Shown: positions 1-5,780 of the stretch, piece by piece
How the letters are laid out: every line of letters begins with the position of its first letter
How positions within the stretch are numbered: the first letter of the stretch is position 1
DNA from: Candidatus Sumerlaeota bacterium
Lineage (GTDB): Bacteria; Sumerlaeota; Sumerlaeia; JADFCT01
Length of the DNA stretch: 9,489 nucleotides
NCBI GenBank assembly: GCA_026398575.1
Contig: JAPLSP010000687.1
Location: 1-9,489 of the forward strand
Direction: 5' to 3'
Notes under the pieces: generated by a model
What the model was told of the DNA's origin: nothing
The model's input: the letters and a program-made list of their open reading frames with translations, nothing else
Databases searched by the model: none
Program-made: the position numbers and the translations under genes

Positions 1-212
1 GCAATGTATGGGAATGGTGCCTGGACTGGCGAGACGTTTATAGCTCTGGGCCTCAGTCCAATCCTTGCGGCCCTGCGAAAGGCCCGGGCTACGTGATACG
101 AGGCGGCAGCTTTAACGTCGGCGCATCGAGCTGCCGATCTACTTTCCGCGGAGGCGTCGTGCCCGAGATCACTGGCGCCTTCATCGGATTTCGCATTGTC
201 CGGATCCGATAA
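1..212 (+). CDS. FGE-sulfatase (formylglycine-generating enzyme-like) domain protein, C-terminal end
   Basis: The frame is open from the left edge (first full codon at base 3) and closes with TAA at 210-212, giving 69 residues. They show the hallmarks of the end of a formylglycine-generating-enzyme / sulfatase-modifying-factor domain: NVWEWCLDW, a GP-rich linker, GYVIRGGSF about 35 residues further on, SCRSTFR, and the terminal GFRIVRIR. In the family this fold either oxidises a sulfatase cysteine to formylglycine or serves as a non-catalytic or C-type-lectin-like module. Many PVC-type genomes carry dozens of such paralogues, often secreted or fused to other domains. The catalytic cysteines and the N-terminus cannot be judged because the start lies outside the window. 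About 110 bases without a gene follow before the tRNAs. The family call is secure; the substrate is not known. Confidence 0.85.
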   Translation, partial: NVWEWCLDWRDVYSSGPQSNPCGPAKGPGYVIRGGSFNVGASSCRSTFRGGVVPEITGAFIGFRIVRIR

Positions 213-281
213 ACAGCAGAGTTTTCCCTGGGCAGCTTCATCCGCGAGGGAAAGTTGCATTTCGCTTGTCGGATTATGCGC

Positions 282-309
282 TTGACAGGCTGCCAACCGC
301 ATAGATACT
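282..309 (+). promoter_or_regulatory. sigma70-type promoter candidate for the tRNA pair
   Basis: A perfect -35 box TTGACA (282-287) is followed after 16 bases by GATACT (304-309), which keeps four of six -10 consensus bases including the important second A and final T. Transcription would begin near 316, about ten bases before the mature tRNA-Leu 5' end at 326, a typical distance for a tRNA operon. The same transcript could continue through tRNA-Pro into the methyltransferase, since no terminator is visible between them. The sequence match is direct; promoter activity is inferred. Confidence 0.5.
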
Positions 310-325
310 TCGTTTTTCGTTGCGC

Positions 326-412
326 GCCGGGATGGCGGAACTGGCAGACGCGCGGGACTCAAAATCCCGTGGGGTAACACTCGTGAGGGTTCGACTCCCT
401 CTCCCGGCACCA
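326..412 (+). tRNA. tRNA-Leu (anticodon CAA)
   Basis: An 87-nt type II tRNA. The acceptor stem pairs GCCGGGA (326-332) with TCCCGGC (402-408), followed by discriminator A409 and an encoded CCA (410-412). The anticodon stem GGGA/TCCC encloses the loop CTCAAAA (358-364), putting CAA at 360-362, which reads UUG. The long variable arm between the anticodon and T arms (roughly 369-386) and the T-loop TTCGACT fit a class II leucine tRNA. It lies 18 bases upstream of tRNA-Pro and is probably cotranscribed with it. Confidence 0.97.
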
Positions 413-430
413 CACGCGAAAAGGAATAAA

Positions 431-507
431 CGGGGAGTGGCGCAGTTGGCTAGCGTGCCAGCTTTGGGAGCTGGAAGTCGCGGGTTCAAGTCCCGCCTCC
501 CCGACCA
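431..507 (+). tRNA. tRNA-Pro (anticodon TGG)
   Basis: A 77-nt tRNA. The acceptor stem CGGGGAG (431-437) pairs with CTCCCCG (497-503); A504 and an encoded CCA (505-507) follow. The anticodon stem CCAGC/GCTGG encloses loop TTTGGGA (463-469), so the anticodon is TGG at 465-467, which by wobble can read most proline codons. The G at position 37 after the anticodon and the C1-G72 acceptor pair are characteristic of bacterial tRNA-Pro. The methyltransferase start codon lies 58 bases downstream. Confidence 0.97.
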
Positions 508-565
508 AGAATTCTGCAATCTCGCTTATCCCTCGGCGATAGCCTTTGGGGGCAGTCTGACGGAA

Positions 566-1549
566 ATGGATACAAAAGCACGGCTCTCCGAACTGTCTCA
601 AGGCTATCAGCACTCGGTTGTTCTCCTGACCGCAGTCAAAGCCGGAATATTCGCTTCGCTTGGCCTTCACGCGCGCAGCGCCGCGGAGGTCGCGGCGGAT
701 TTGCATTTGGATGCGCGCGCTTGCGAGATCGTCCTCCTGGCTCTGACCGCGGATGGCGTGCTGATCCAGGAAAAGCCAGGCCAATTCCGCATTCATCCCG
801 ATTTCGCTCCCGCGCTCCTGCCCGACAGCCCGGAGACGCAGGTAAGTATTCTCAAACATAATCATGCCTGCATGTTGCGTTGGGTGGAGCTGGAGACCGT
901 TTTGAAAACAGGCCTTCCCGCGCCGGAGGGAGCGCGCGACCGCAGTGAACCGGAAATGCGCAACTTCATCTGTGGCATGGCGAATATATCGCGCGTGGCC
1001 AGCGTTGAAGTCGCCAAGGTTTTCGATTTTTCGCCTTACAGGCGCATGATTGATGTTGGCGGCGGTCCGGCGACCTCCTCTATCATCTTCGCGCGCAATT
1101 TCCCGAATCTCTCCTGCGTCGTCTTTGATCTGGAAAGTCCGCTCGGCATCGCGCGGGAGGAAATCGCGAAGGCGGGGATGGCGGATCGCATCTCGACGCG
1201 CGCCGGCGACTACTTCAAGGATGAACTCGGCGAAGGATTCGATCTGGCTTACGTCTCCAATATCATTCACAGCATGGGGCCGGATGAAACACTGATGCTC
1301 GCGCGAAAATGCCATCGCGCGCTGACGCCCGGCGGGACCATCATCATCAAGGAATTTTTCCTCGACGATTCGCGCGCCGCGCCTCCCCAAGCCGCCTTCT
1401 TCAGCGTCAACATGCTCACGGGAACCGAGAACGGCAAATCCTATACCGTCACGGAAACCCGGCAAATCCTTGCGGAAGCGAAATTCACCGATTTCCGTTC
1501 GATCCCGCTGGCGGCTGCGAGCGGCCTGTTGATCGCACGAAAAGCATAA
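566..1549 (+). CDS. SAM-dependent O-methyltransferase, family 2 (acetylserotonin O-methyltransferase-like)
   Basis: The 327-residue product has the two-part layout of family 2 O-methyltransferases. An N-terminal winged-helix dimerisation domain covers about residues 10-90 (AVKAGIFASLG, then a helix-turn-helix-like segment). A C-terminal Rossmann methyltransferase domain covers about 135-327. The SAM-binding glycine motif is DVGGGPATS (163-171) and the acidic ribose ligand is probably D188 in VVFDLE. SNIIHSMGPDE (231-241) takes the place of the usual LHDWPDE, so H235 sits where the family's catalytic histidine is expected. Likely reaction: methyl transfer from SAM to a hydroxyl of a small molecule; the substrate cannot be read from sequence. 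The open frame runs upstream through both tRNAs, but homology begins at ATG 566, so that start is used; its ribosome-binding site is weak. The downstream gap holds a hairpin array and a terminator-like hairpin. Confidence 0.85.
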   Translation: MDTKARLSELSQGYQHSVVLLTAVKAGIFASLGLHARSAAEVAADLHLDARACEIVLLALTADGVLIQEKPGQFRIHPDFAPALLPDSPETQVSILKHNHACMLRWVELETVLKTGLPAPEGARDRSEPEMRNFICGMANISRVASVEVAKVFDFSPYRRMIDVGGGPATSSIIFARNFPNLSCVVFDLESPLGIAREEIAKAGMADRISTRAGDYFKDELGEGFDLAYVSNIIHSMGPDETLMLARKCHRALTPGGTIIIKEFFLDDSRAAPPQAAFFSVNMLTGTENGKSYTVTETRQILAEAKFTDFRSIPLAAASGLLIARKA

Positions 1550-1638
1550 CCCAGGGCAAGCCGAGCTCAACCGGGATTCATAATTATTCTTAGTTTGACC
1601 AAAAAATTAATCTTATTATGACTTGGCCGCTTTTCATT

Positions 1639-1877
1639 TTAGCCTGCTTCAGCAGGCTCTTCTTTGCGCCCGCCTTCAGGCGGGGTGAAAGCAAAGGCGC
1701 TTTTTCACCAGCGCGCTTTAGCGCGGCTTCTCGAAATGCTTCAGCGGCAAATCCTCCGGTCCTTGCTCTTGCTAAAGCCTATCGAGAAGCCGTGCTAAAG
1801 CACGCTCGCAGTCAATGCTGCCTCAAGACACCCCTGCTAAAGCAGGGTGCAAAGAAGAGCCGGCTAAAGCCGGCTAA
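1639..1877. repeat. Array A: nested inverted repeat made of small TTYA-loop hairpins
   Basis: This element fills most of the 435-bp gap between the methyltransferase and the glycosyltransferase. It contains six clear small hairpins. On the left are 1641-1658 (AGCCTGC, loop TTCA), 1669-1684 (CCCGCC, loop TTCA) and 1712-1725 (CGCGC, loop TTTA). On the right are 1791-1804 (CGTGC, loop TAAA), 1832-1847 (CCCTGC, loop TAAA) and 1858-1875 (AGCCGGC, loop TAAA). Degenerate GCTTCAGC and GCTAAAGC cores lie nearer the centre. The right half is the reverse complement of the left in order and in linkers: GGCTCTTCTTTGC (1655-1667) matches 1849-1861, and CGGCTTCTCGA (1724-1734) matches 1782-1792. Partner stems differ in sequence but remain paired. 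The 284-nt open frame across it is an artefact of the repeats. No transposase is nearby. Confidence 0.9.
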
Positions 1878-1912
1878 TACAGTTGCCGCATCGCTGTATT
1901 AGCCGCTTTTTT
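1871..1912 (+). terminator. Rho-independent terminator-like hairpin at the end of array A
   Basis: CGGCTAATACAG (1871-1882) pairs perfectly with CTGTATTAGCCG (1894-1905), a 12-bp stem with an 11-base loop. It is followed by C and six T (1907-1912), then G and four more T. This would end a transcript coming from the methyltransferase and array A before the glycosyltransferase start at 1985. Its 5' arm overlaps the 3' arm of the last array hairpin (1869-1875), so the two cannot form fully at the same time. Confidence 0.6.
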
Positions 1913-1984
1913 GTTTTGGACAGCCATGAATCCGTCTCAGCTTGTCCCCCGGGTAATACAGCGAAAGGTCTTTCGAATAACGTC

Positions 1985-3148
1985 ATGATTCGCGCCTCCG
2001 ACGAAAAGCGTTTGCGCGTGCTGCATGTCTATAAAGACATCTATCCTCCCGTTGTCGGGGGCATAGAAAAGCACATCCATGACGTTTGCCTCGGGCTGCG
2101 CGATCAGTTTGATTTCACGATCATGGTCGCGTATAATGGCTGGCGCTGCCGCTGCAGCGATGTCGAAGGAATTCCACTGCTCAAGGTAGGGACGTTCGGG
2201 CGGTTTTTTTCGGCGCCGATCAGCCCGGCCTTTCCCTGGCGCCTCTGGCTTCAGGCGCGGCGGCACGATGTGATCCACTATCACACGCCCAATCCCACCG
2301 CCGAAATTTCGCATTTGCTGGTCCGCCCCCGCGCGCCCGCCGTCGTTACCTATCACAGCGACGTTGTGCGCCAGGCATGGGCGATGAAGTTCTATGGGCT
2401 TTTCTTTCGCGCGTTTTTGCGGCGGATGAGAATGATCCTGCCGACCAGCCCGCGCTATATGGAGTTTTCGCCATTCTTACGCGAGTTCCGCCCGCGCTGC
2501 CGCGTGATCCCGCTCGGCATAGACACTGCGGCCTATAAGGAAACGCCGGCGATGCAGGCGGCGGCCCGGCGGATTCGCGCGCAGTATGGCAATGTCGCGC
2601 TCGTTGGATTTGTGGGAAAATTGCGCGCCTATAAGGGGCTGGAATATCTGATTGACGCGATGACGGACGTCGAGCCGCACGAGGCCAAATGCCTGATCAT
2701 CGGCGACGGCCCGATGCGCAAGAGCCTCGAGGCGCAGGTGCGGCAACGCGGCATCGAACGCCGTGTGCAGTTCCTGGGCGAAGTTCCCGACGAGGAAATC
2801 CCGGCGCTGTTGCACGCCATTGATGTATTTTGCCTGCCGAGCTATCTGCGCAGCGAGGCTTTCGGACTGGCGCAGGTCGAGGCGATGGCCTGCGGCACGC
2901 CCGTCGTTTCGTGCAACATCGAGACAGGGGTTCCCTGGGTGAATCAGGATCGCGAAACAGGAATCGTCGCAGGCCCGATGTCACCCGATTCGCTGGTGCG
3001 CGCGCTGAACGAGATCCTGGGCGATCCCATGCTGAAGCGCAAGCTGGGCGAAGGGGCGCGCGAGCGGGCCACACACGAGTTCGACCGCGCGCGAATGCTG
3101 CGGCGCATCGCCGAGGTTTATCGCGAGGTAGCCAGACCAAGGCCCTAG
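1985..3148 (+). CDS. Glycosyltransferase family 4 (GT-B fold)
   Basis: A 387-residue protein of normal GT4 length. The N-terminal Rossmann half carries PPVVGGIEKHIHDV (21-34), the acceptor-side glycine loop typical of the family, and VVTYHSD (120-126). The C-terminal nucleotide-sugar half begins near VGFVGKLRAYKGLEYL (207-222), where R214 and K217 are the usual diphosphate-binding pair. It contains IIGDGP (238-243) and the EX7E signature E291-A-F-G-L-A-Q-V-E299, followed by ACGTPVV. The predicted role is retaining transfer of a sugar from an activated donor to a cell-surface glycan, lipid or exopolysaccharide precursor at the inner membrane face; donor and acceptor are unknown. The frame is open back to 1883, but that stretch lies in the terminator and has no family similarity, so ATG 1985 is preferred. 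The nearest SD-like GAAAGG is about 20 bases upstream and weak. The gene stands alone, bracketed by hairpin arrays A and B. Confidence 0.9.
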   Translation: MIRASDEKRLRVLHVYKDIYPPVVGGIEKHIHDVCLGLRDQFDFTIMVAYNGWRCRCSDVEGIPLLKVGTFGRFFSAPISPAFPWRLWLQARRHDVIHYHTPNPTAEISHLLVRPRAPAVVTYHSDVVRQAWAMKFYGLFFRAFLRRMRMILPTSPRYMEFSPFLREFRPRCRVIPLGIDTAAYKETPAMQAAARRIRAQYGNVALVGFVGKLRAYKGLEYLIDAMTDVEPHEAKCLIIGDGPMRKSLEAQVRQRGIERRVQFLGEVPDEEIPALLHAIDVFCLPSYLRSEAFGLAQVEAMACGTPVVSCNIETGVPWVNQDRETGIVAGPMSPDSLVRALNEILGDPMLKRKLGEGARERATHEFDRARMLRRIAEVYREVARPRP

Positions 3149-3212
3149 CCTGGATTTCTCACCAAGATCAGCCCGCTCTCTGTAATAGCTCAGATGCAAA
3201 CGATGTTCCGTG

Positions 3213-3421
3213 ATGCCCTGAAAGGGCAAAAAGAAAACAGCCCAGGGCAACGCCCTGGGAACAGAGCGCAGAAATTTCAGAAAGCCCTGAAAAGGGCGAA
3301 AGAAGCAAGCCATTGCCTTTCCTCACTATCTCTTCCGCCCATACAGGGCTTGATAGAAATGGGGATTGGCTGTTCCCAGGGCGTTGCCCTGGGCTGTTTT
3401 CTTTCGGCCCTTTCAGGGCAT
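3213..3421. repeat. Array B: inverted hairpin repeat with 52-bp near-identical arms
   Basis: This element occupies the 409-bp gap after the glycosyltransferase. The outer arms 3213-3264 and 3370-3421 are inverted copies matching at 50 of 52 positions (only 3229-3230 versus their partners differ). Each arm holds two hairpins: GCCCT with a GAA/TTC loop (3214-3228; 3407-3419) and the stronger CCCAGGGC/GCCCTGGG with a 3-base loop (3241-3259; 3375-3393). A more diverged inner pair, AAGCCCTG (3282-3289) with CAGGGCTT (3344-3351), lies inside. Outside the arms a further inverted match, ATTTCTCACCA (3154-3164; complement 3425-3435), and AGCCCGC (3170-3176; complement 3436-3442) suggest a wider element of about 290 bp. 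No gene, promoter or transposase is visible here; the short open frame across it is a repeat artefact. Confidence 0.9.
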
Positions 3422-3557
3422 TTGTGGTGAGAAATGCGGGCTAGCGCCTACGGCCCCAAAGCTGAAAAAACATTGAACCCGTTGCCATGCTGATCAAATA
3501 TAGCGCCATAAGATGAAGCGGGAAAAAGAGCAGGCTGATTCAGTGTTTAGGAGTTAA

Positions 3558-3758
3558 ATGATGAAACGAGAATTCAGCGTTGTCATAGAGAAAGACGAAG
3601 ACGGCTATTTTGTGGCTTCCGTCCCAGAGCTCAAAGGATGTCACACTCAAGCTCGATCTCTGGATACATTGATGAAACGGGTTAAAGAAGCAATCGAGTT
3701 GTGTTTGGAAGTTGAAGAAGAAGACGCCATTGCTTGCTCCAGTACTTCTGGCGTCTGA
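3558..3758 (+). CDS. HicB-type antitoxin-like protein (solitary)
   Basis: A 66-residue protein matching the short HicB fold. The partial RNase-H-like beta sheet is visible as REFSVVIEKDEDGYFVASVP, then ELKGCHTQARSLDTLMKRVK and a terminal helix rich in glutamate. In HicAB systems HicB neutralises HicA, a small double-stranded-RNA-binding ribonuclease toxin, and often represses the operon. Here no C-terminal DNA-binding domain is present, and no HicA-like frame (about 60-80 residues with a GSH motif) is seen within 400 bases on either side. It may be an orphan, pair with a distant HicA, or be one of the widespread stand-alone HicB-like proteins. AGGAG at 3549-3553 lies 4 bases from ATG 3558 and 7 from the adjacent ATG 3561, so the second methionine may be the true start. 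Confidence 0.8.
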   Translation: MMKREFSVVIEKDEDGYFVASVPELKGCHTQARSLDTLMKRVKEAIELCLEVEEEDAIACSSTSGV

Positions 3759-3783
3759 TGCCATCCTTTCTATCAACACGCCC

Positions 3784-4362
3784 ATGAGCGATCCAAATTC
3801 GCGATTATCTCTTCCCATCGCCGGCGGCGCCGTGGCGGGGTGGTTGATTTGCCTGCTGCTGAGTTTCGCGCTTCCTTTCCTCTTCCTTCTCCTGGCGGGC
3901 ATGGCTGTAAGAAATGCAGTCACCGAAAGCAGCCGGCGCGCCAAGGCATTCACTTATTCCATCGCGCTGGGATGCCTGGCGCGGTTGCTGATCGTATGGC
4001 TCGCGTTGTTCGCCGTATGGTCGAACGCTCCCTGCCGCCGCCTTGCGGCAAAAATGGCGCAGAGCAATTATGCGGTGCTGTTCTGGGGGCATGAGATGGG
4101 AACGCTGCGGGGACTGATAAAGGCGGACACGGAGCAATATGGACCGACACAGACGGGCACGGACCGGCACGGACCGAAATGGACTGACTTCAATTCATCC
4201 TGTCTTCAATATATCCTGTCTTCAATCCATCCTGTCCCCAATCCATCCTGTCTAAAATCCATCCTTGCTAAAACTCAATCATCGCTTTCAGTACCCCATC
4301 CCGATAATCGGCCACGAGATCGAACGCCTCTTTCGTCTGGTCGAACGAGAAGCGATGGGTGA
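3784..4362 (+). CDS. Unrecognised small membrane protein with repeat-derived C-terminal tail
   Basis: Starting at ATG 3784, the 192-residue frame encodes two strongly hydrophobic segments, about residues 11-41 (GGAVAGWLICLLLSFALP onward) and 60-80 (ALGCLARLLIVWLALFAVW). A basic stretch between them would favour a hairpin topology. Residues to about 115 look like a real protein. From about residue 116 the frame crosses a 10-bp and then a 16-bp tandem repeat, and it ends 95 bases inside the opposite-strand dehydrogenase gene. The tail is therefore probably not original: the ancestral stop may have been lost when the repeats arose. No clear ribosome-binding site precedes ATG 3784, which lies 25 bases after the HicB-like stop, so translational coupling is possible. 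No family was recognised. Confidence 0.45.
   Translation: MSDPNSRLSLPIAGGAVAGWLICLLLSFALPFLFLLLAGMAVRNAVTESSRRAKAFTYSIALGCLARLLIVWLALFAVWSNAPCRRLAAKMAQSNYAVLFWGHEMGTLRGLIKADTEQYGPTQTGTDRHGPKWTDFNSSCLQYILSSIHPVPNPSCLKSILAKTQSSLSVPHPDNRPRDRTPLSSGRTRSDG
4121..4190. repeat. Degenerate 10-bp tandem repeat
   Basis: Seven consecutive 10-bp units fit the pattern GGACCGRCAC with decay toward both ends (clearest copies at 4141-4150, 4161-4170 and 4171-4180). It lies in the tail of the membrane-protein frame and abuts the 16-bp repeat. The 10-base period is close to one DNA helical turn. Similar GGAC/ACAC-rich runs occur between genes in many environmental bacteria, by general recollection only. Confidence 0.7.
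4192..4271. repeat. 16-bp tandem repeat, five copies
   Basis: Five exact-length units begin at 4192, 4208, 4224, 4240 and 4256. The consensus is AATCCATCCTGTCTTC, with differences mainly in the first half of unit 2 and the last four bases. The last unit ends at 4271 and contains the stop codon (CTA on the plus strand, 4268-4270) of the minus-strand dehydrogenase. Because 16 is not a multiple of three, each unit is read in a different frame by the membrane-protein ORF, which argues against coding selection there. Confidence 0.9.
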
Positions 4363-5302
4363 TGAAGGGATCAACGACGATGGCGCCTGAGTCAATCAGG
4401 TCGAGGGCGGCTTGGACGCAATGGACTTGGCGCCGGACGTTCTGAATGCAGAGTTCCTTGCGGCGCATGTCGTCAATCCCAAAACTGACGCGGTCCACTT
4501 CCGGAATGCCGACGACCATGAGTTTGCCGCCGGGCTTGACCAGCTTGACGGCCTGGTCGAGCGCGTCTTGCTGGCCGCAGCACTCGAAAACCACATCCAA
4601 CTGCAACGGCTCGCATTCGGCGACGGCGGCGATCACGTCTTCTTCGGCGGGATTGCCCGCCCATGCGGCGCCCATCCGGCGCGCCAATTCCAAGCGTTCC
4701 GGAATTTTATCCGTCACATAAACCGCCGCTGCGCCCTCATGCAGCGCGGGCAGCATCACGCTCATGCCAATAGGCCCCGCGCCCAGAATCCCGACCTTGG
4801 CGCCTTGCATTGGAATCGAACGCTTGACCGCATAGACTCCGATCGCCAGCGGCTCGGAAAGCGCCGCCTGGTCCAGCGTCATTTCGTCCCGGATCGCGAA
4901 GCAGCATTCCTGCGGCATGATGATATATTCCGCGAGGCACCCTTCGGCCTGGCCCGGACATCCCAGGAAACGCAGCTTGCGGCAGGTGTGCGGACGGCCG
5001 CTCTGGCATTGATCGCATTGCCAGCAGGACATGGCCGGCTCGATGGCGATGTGGTCGCCGGGCTTGACGCGCTCGACGGCGGCGCCCACCTGTTCGACGA
5101 CACCCGCTCCCTCATGCCCAACCGCAAAGGGATAATGTGCAACCTGCGAACCGATCCGGCCGGTTGTGTAGTAGTGAACGTCCGATCCGCACACCCCCAC
5201 CCGCTTCATTTGGATCAGCACGTCCGTATCGCGTTCGATCTTCGGCTCCGGCGCCCGTCTCATCTCCATCTGCCGGATTCCCATCAGGACCATTTTTTTC
5301 AT
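4268..5302 (-). CDS. Zinc-dependent medium-chain dehydrogenase, sorbitol/xylitol (L-iditol 2-dehydrogenase) type
   Basis: A 344-residue protein of normal length for the sorbitol/xylitol dehydrogenase branch of the MDR superfamily. It opens with the family signature RVGVCGSDVHYYTTGRIG (34-51). Catalytic zinc ligands are C38, H63 and E64 (GHEGAG), with E150 nearby; the four structural-zinc cysteines C93, C96, C99 and C107 are all present. The Rossmann motif GILGAGPIG (171-179) is followed by acidic D198 at the end of the second strand, which favours NAD+ over NADP+. Predicted reaction: reversible oxidation of a polyol or secondary alcohol to a ketose in the cytoplasm; the exact substrate is open (sorbitol, xylitol, iditol or a related polyol). 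ATG at 5302 is chosen over upstream starts because homology begins there and AAGGGG (5311-5316) sits 8 bases ahead. It converges with the membrane-protein frame, overlapping it by 95 bases. Confidence 0.9.
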   Translation of the reverse strand: MKKMVLMGIRQMEMRRAPEPKIERDTDVLIQMKRVGVCGSDVHYYTTGRIGSQVAHYPFAVGHEGAGVVEQVGAAVERVKPGDHIAIEPAMSCWQCDQCQSGRPHTCRKLRFLGCPGQAEGCLAEYIIMPQECCFAIRDEMTLDQAALSEPLAIGVYAVKRSIPMQGAKVGILGAGPIGMSVMLPALHEGAAAVYVTDKIPERLELARRMGAAWAGNPAEEDVIAAVAECEPLQLDVVFECCGQQDALDQAVKLVKPGGKLMVVGIPEVDRVSFGIDDMRRKELCIQNVRRQVHCVQAALDLIDSGAIVVDPFITHRFSFDQTKEAFDLVADYRDGVLKAMIEF

Positions 5303-5380
5303 CGGCGACGCCCCTTGAATATCATTCGATGAAGGTTGACGTTTCCGGCGCGGCGAATGCAAGGGGGAAAAGAAGCAACC

Positions 5381-5410
5381 GCTAATGAACACCAATGAAC
5401 ACTAATAAAG
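5381..5410. repeat. 10-bp AATGAAC tandem repeat upstream of the dehydrogenase
   Basis: Three 10-bp units, gctAATGAAC, accAATGAAC and actAATAAAG, lie about 80 bases upstream of the dehydrogenase start codon. They begin the 478-bp gap that runs from 5303 to 5780. The rest of that gap holds the 148-bp palindrome and a promoter candidate; I see nothing recognisable in 5411-5472. Confidence 0.6.
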
Positions 5411-5472
5411 ACGCTGCATCAGCATTCATGTATTAAGGTGGCGACAGGATTTCCGCTCCAGGCGCGCAGGAG

Positions 5473-5620
5473 GTTAATGCCATTTGAATAAGCGCCAGCA
5501 TTGGGAGTGTGGTTGCTTGCTGCCGCTTTTTGCTACGCGGAAAATGCAGAATAATCGTAGCAAAAGCGGCAGCAAGCAACCGCACTCCAAATGCTGGCGC
5601 TCGATTTTTGCCGCATTAAC
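5473..5620. repeat. 148-bp imperfect palindrome (MITE-like)
   Basis: The arms 5491-5537 and 5556-5601 are inverted copies differing by a few bases and one T insertion. They contain AGCGCCAGCATT, GGTTGCTTGCTGCCGC and TTTTGCTACG, and flank an 18-base centre. After a non-matching spacer, GTTAATGC (5473-5480) and its complement GCATTAAC (5613-5620) pair again at the outer ends, giving terminal inverted repeats. It encodes no transposase and only spurious short frames. It could be a non-autonomous element, or could act as a bidirectional terminator between the dehydrogenase and tmRNA units. I believe similar sequences occur widely in PVC-group genomes, but this was not checked. Confidence 0.85.
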
Positions 5621-5687
5621 CACAGCCAAGATACTCAAATTGGCTTGAACAAAAGGAAATGGCAAACCCAAAAGGCTCGGAATCCTC

Positions 5688-5715
5688 TTTACAGGATAAT
5701 TTTATAGGATAGAAT
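5688..5715 (+). promoter_or_regulatory. ssrA: sigma70-type promoter candidate for ssrA
   Basis: TTTACA (5688-5693; five of six to TTGACA) is followed after 16 bases by TAGAAT (5710-5715; five of six to TATAAT). Initiation near 5722 would give a precursor with about 59 extra bases ahead of the mature tmRNA 5' end, to be trimmed by RNase P. The surroundings are AT-rich compared with the rest of the window. Activity is inferred from the consensus match only. Confidence 0.45.
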
Positions 5716-5780
5716 CTTTTTCGGTTCCGGCGTGAGGGGAAACAAATCGAAATTGGTTTTTTTCCTTCGCGCCAAAGGTC

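Noticed and set aside
223..253. Hairpin TTTCCCT/AGGGAAA after the FGE-domain gene as a terminator
   Set aside because: Only 7 bp with a 17-base loop and no T tract; too weak to call.
359..1570. Long minus-strand frame opposite the methyltransferase
   Set aside because: Antisense shadow of a GC-rich gene; the plus-strand product carries clear methyltransferase motifs.
1639..1877. CRISPR array
   Set aside because: Hairpins are not identical direct repeats, spacing is irregular and halves are inverted; no cas genes are present.
1618..1902. Open frame across array A
   Set aside because: It is composed of hairpin repeats with no ribosome-binding site and no family features; the repeats explain the open frame.
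3194..3430. Open frame across array B
   Set aside because: Read through inverted repeat arms; the composition follows the repeat, not a protein.
3473..3502. Promoter for the HicB-like gene (TTGAAC with an AAATAT region)
   Set aside because: The -10 candidate matches only about three of six consensus bases; not better than chance in this AT-richer gap.
4412..5332. Long plus-strand frame opposite the dehydrogenase
   Set aside because: Antisense shadow; zinc-ligand and Rossmann motifs are on the minus strand.
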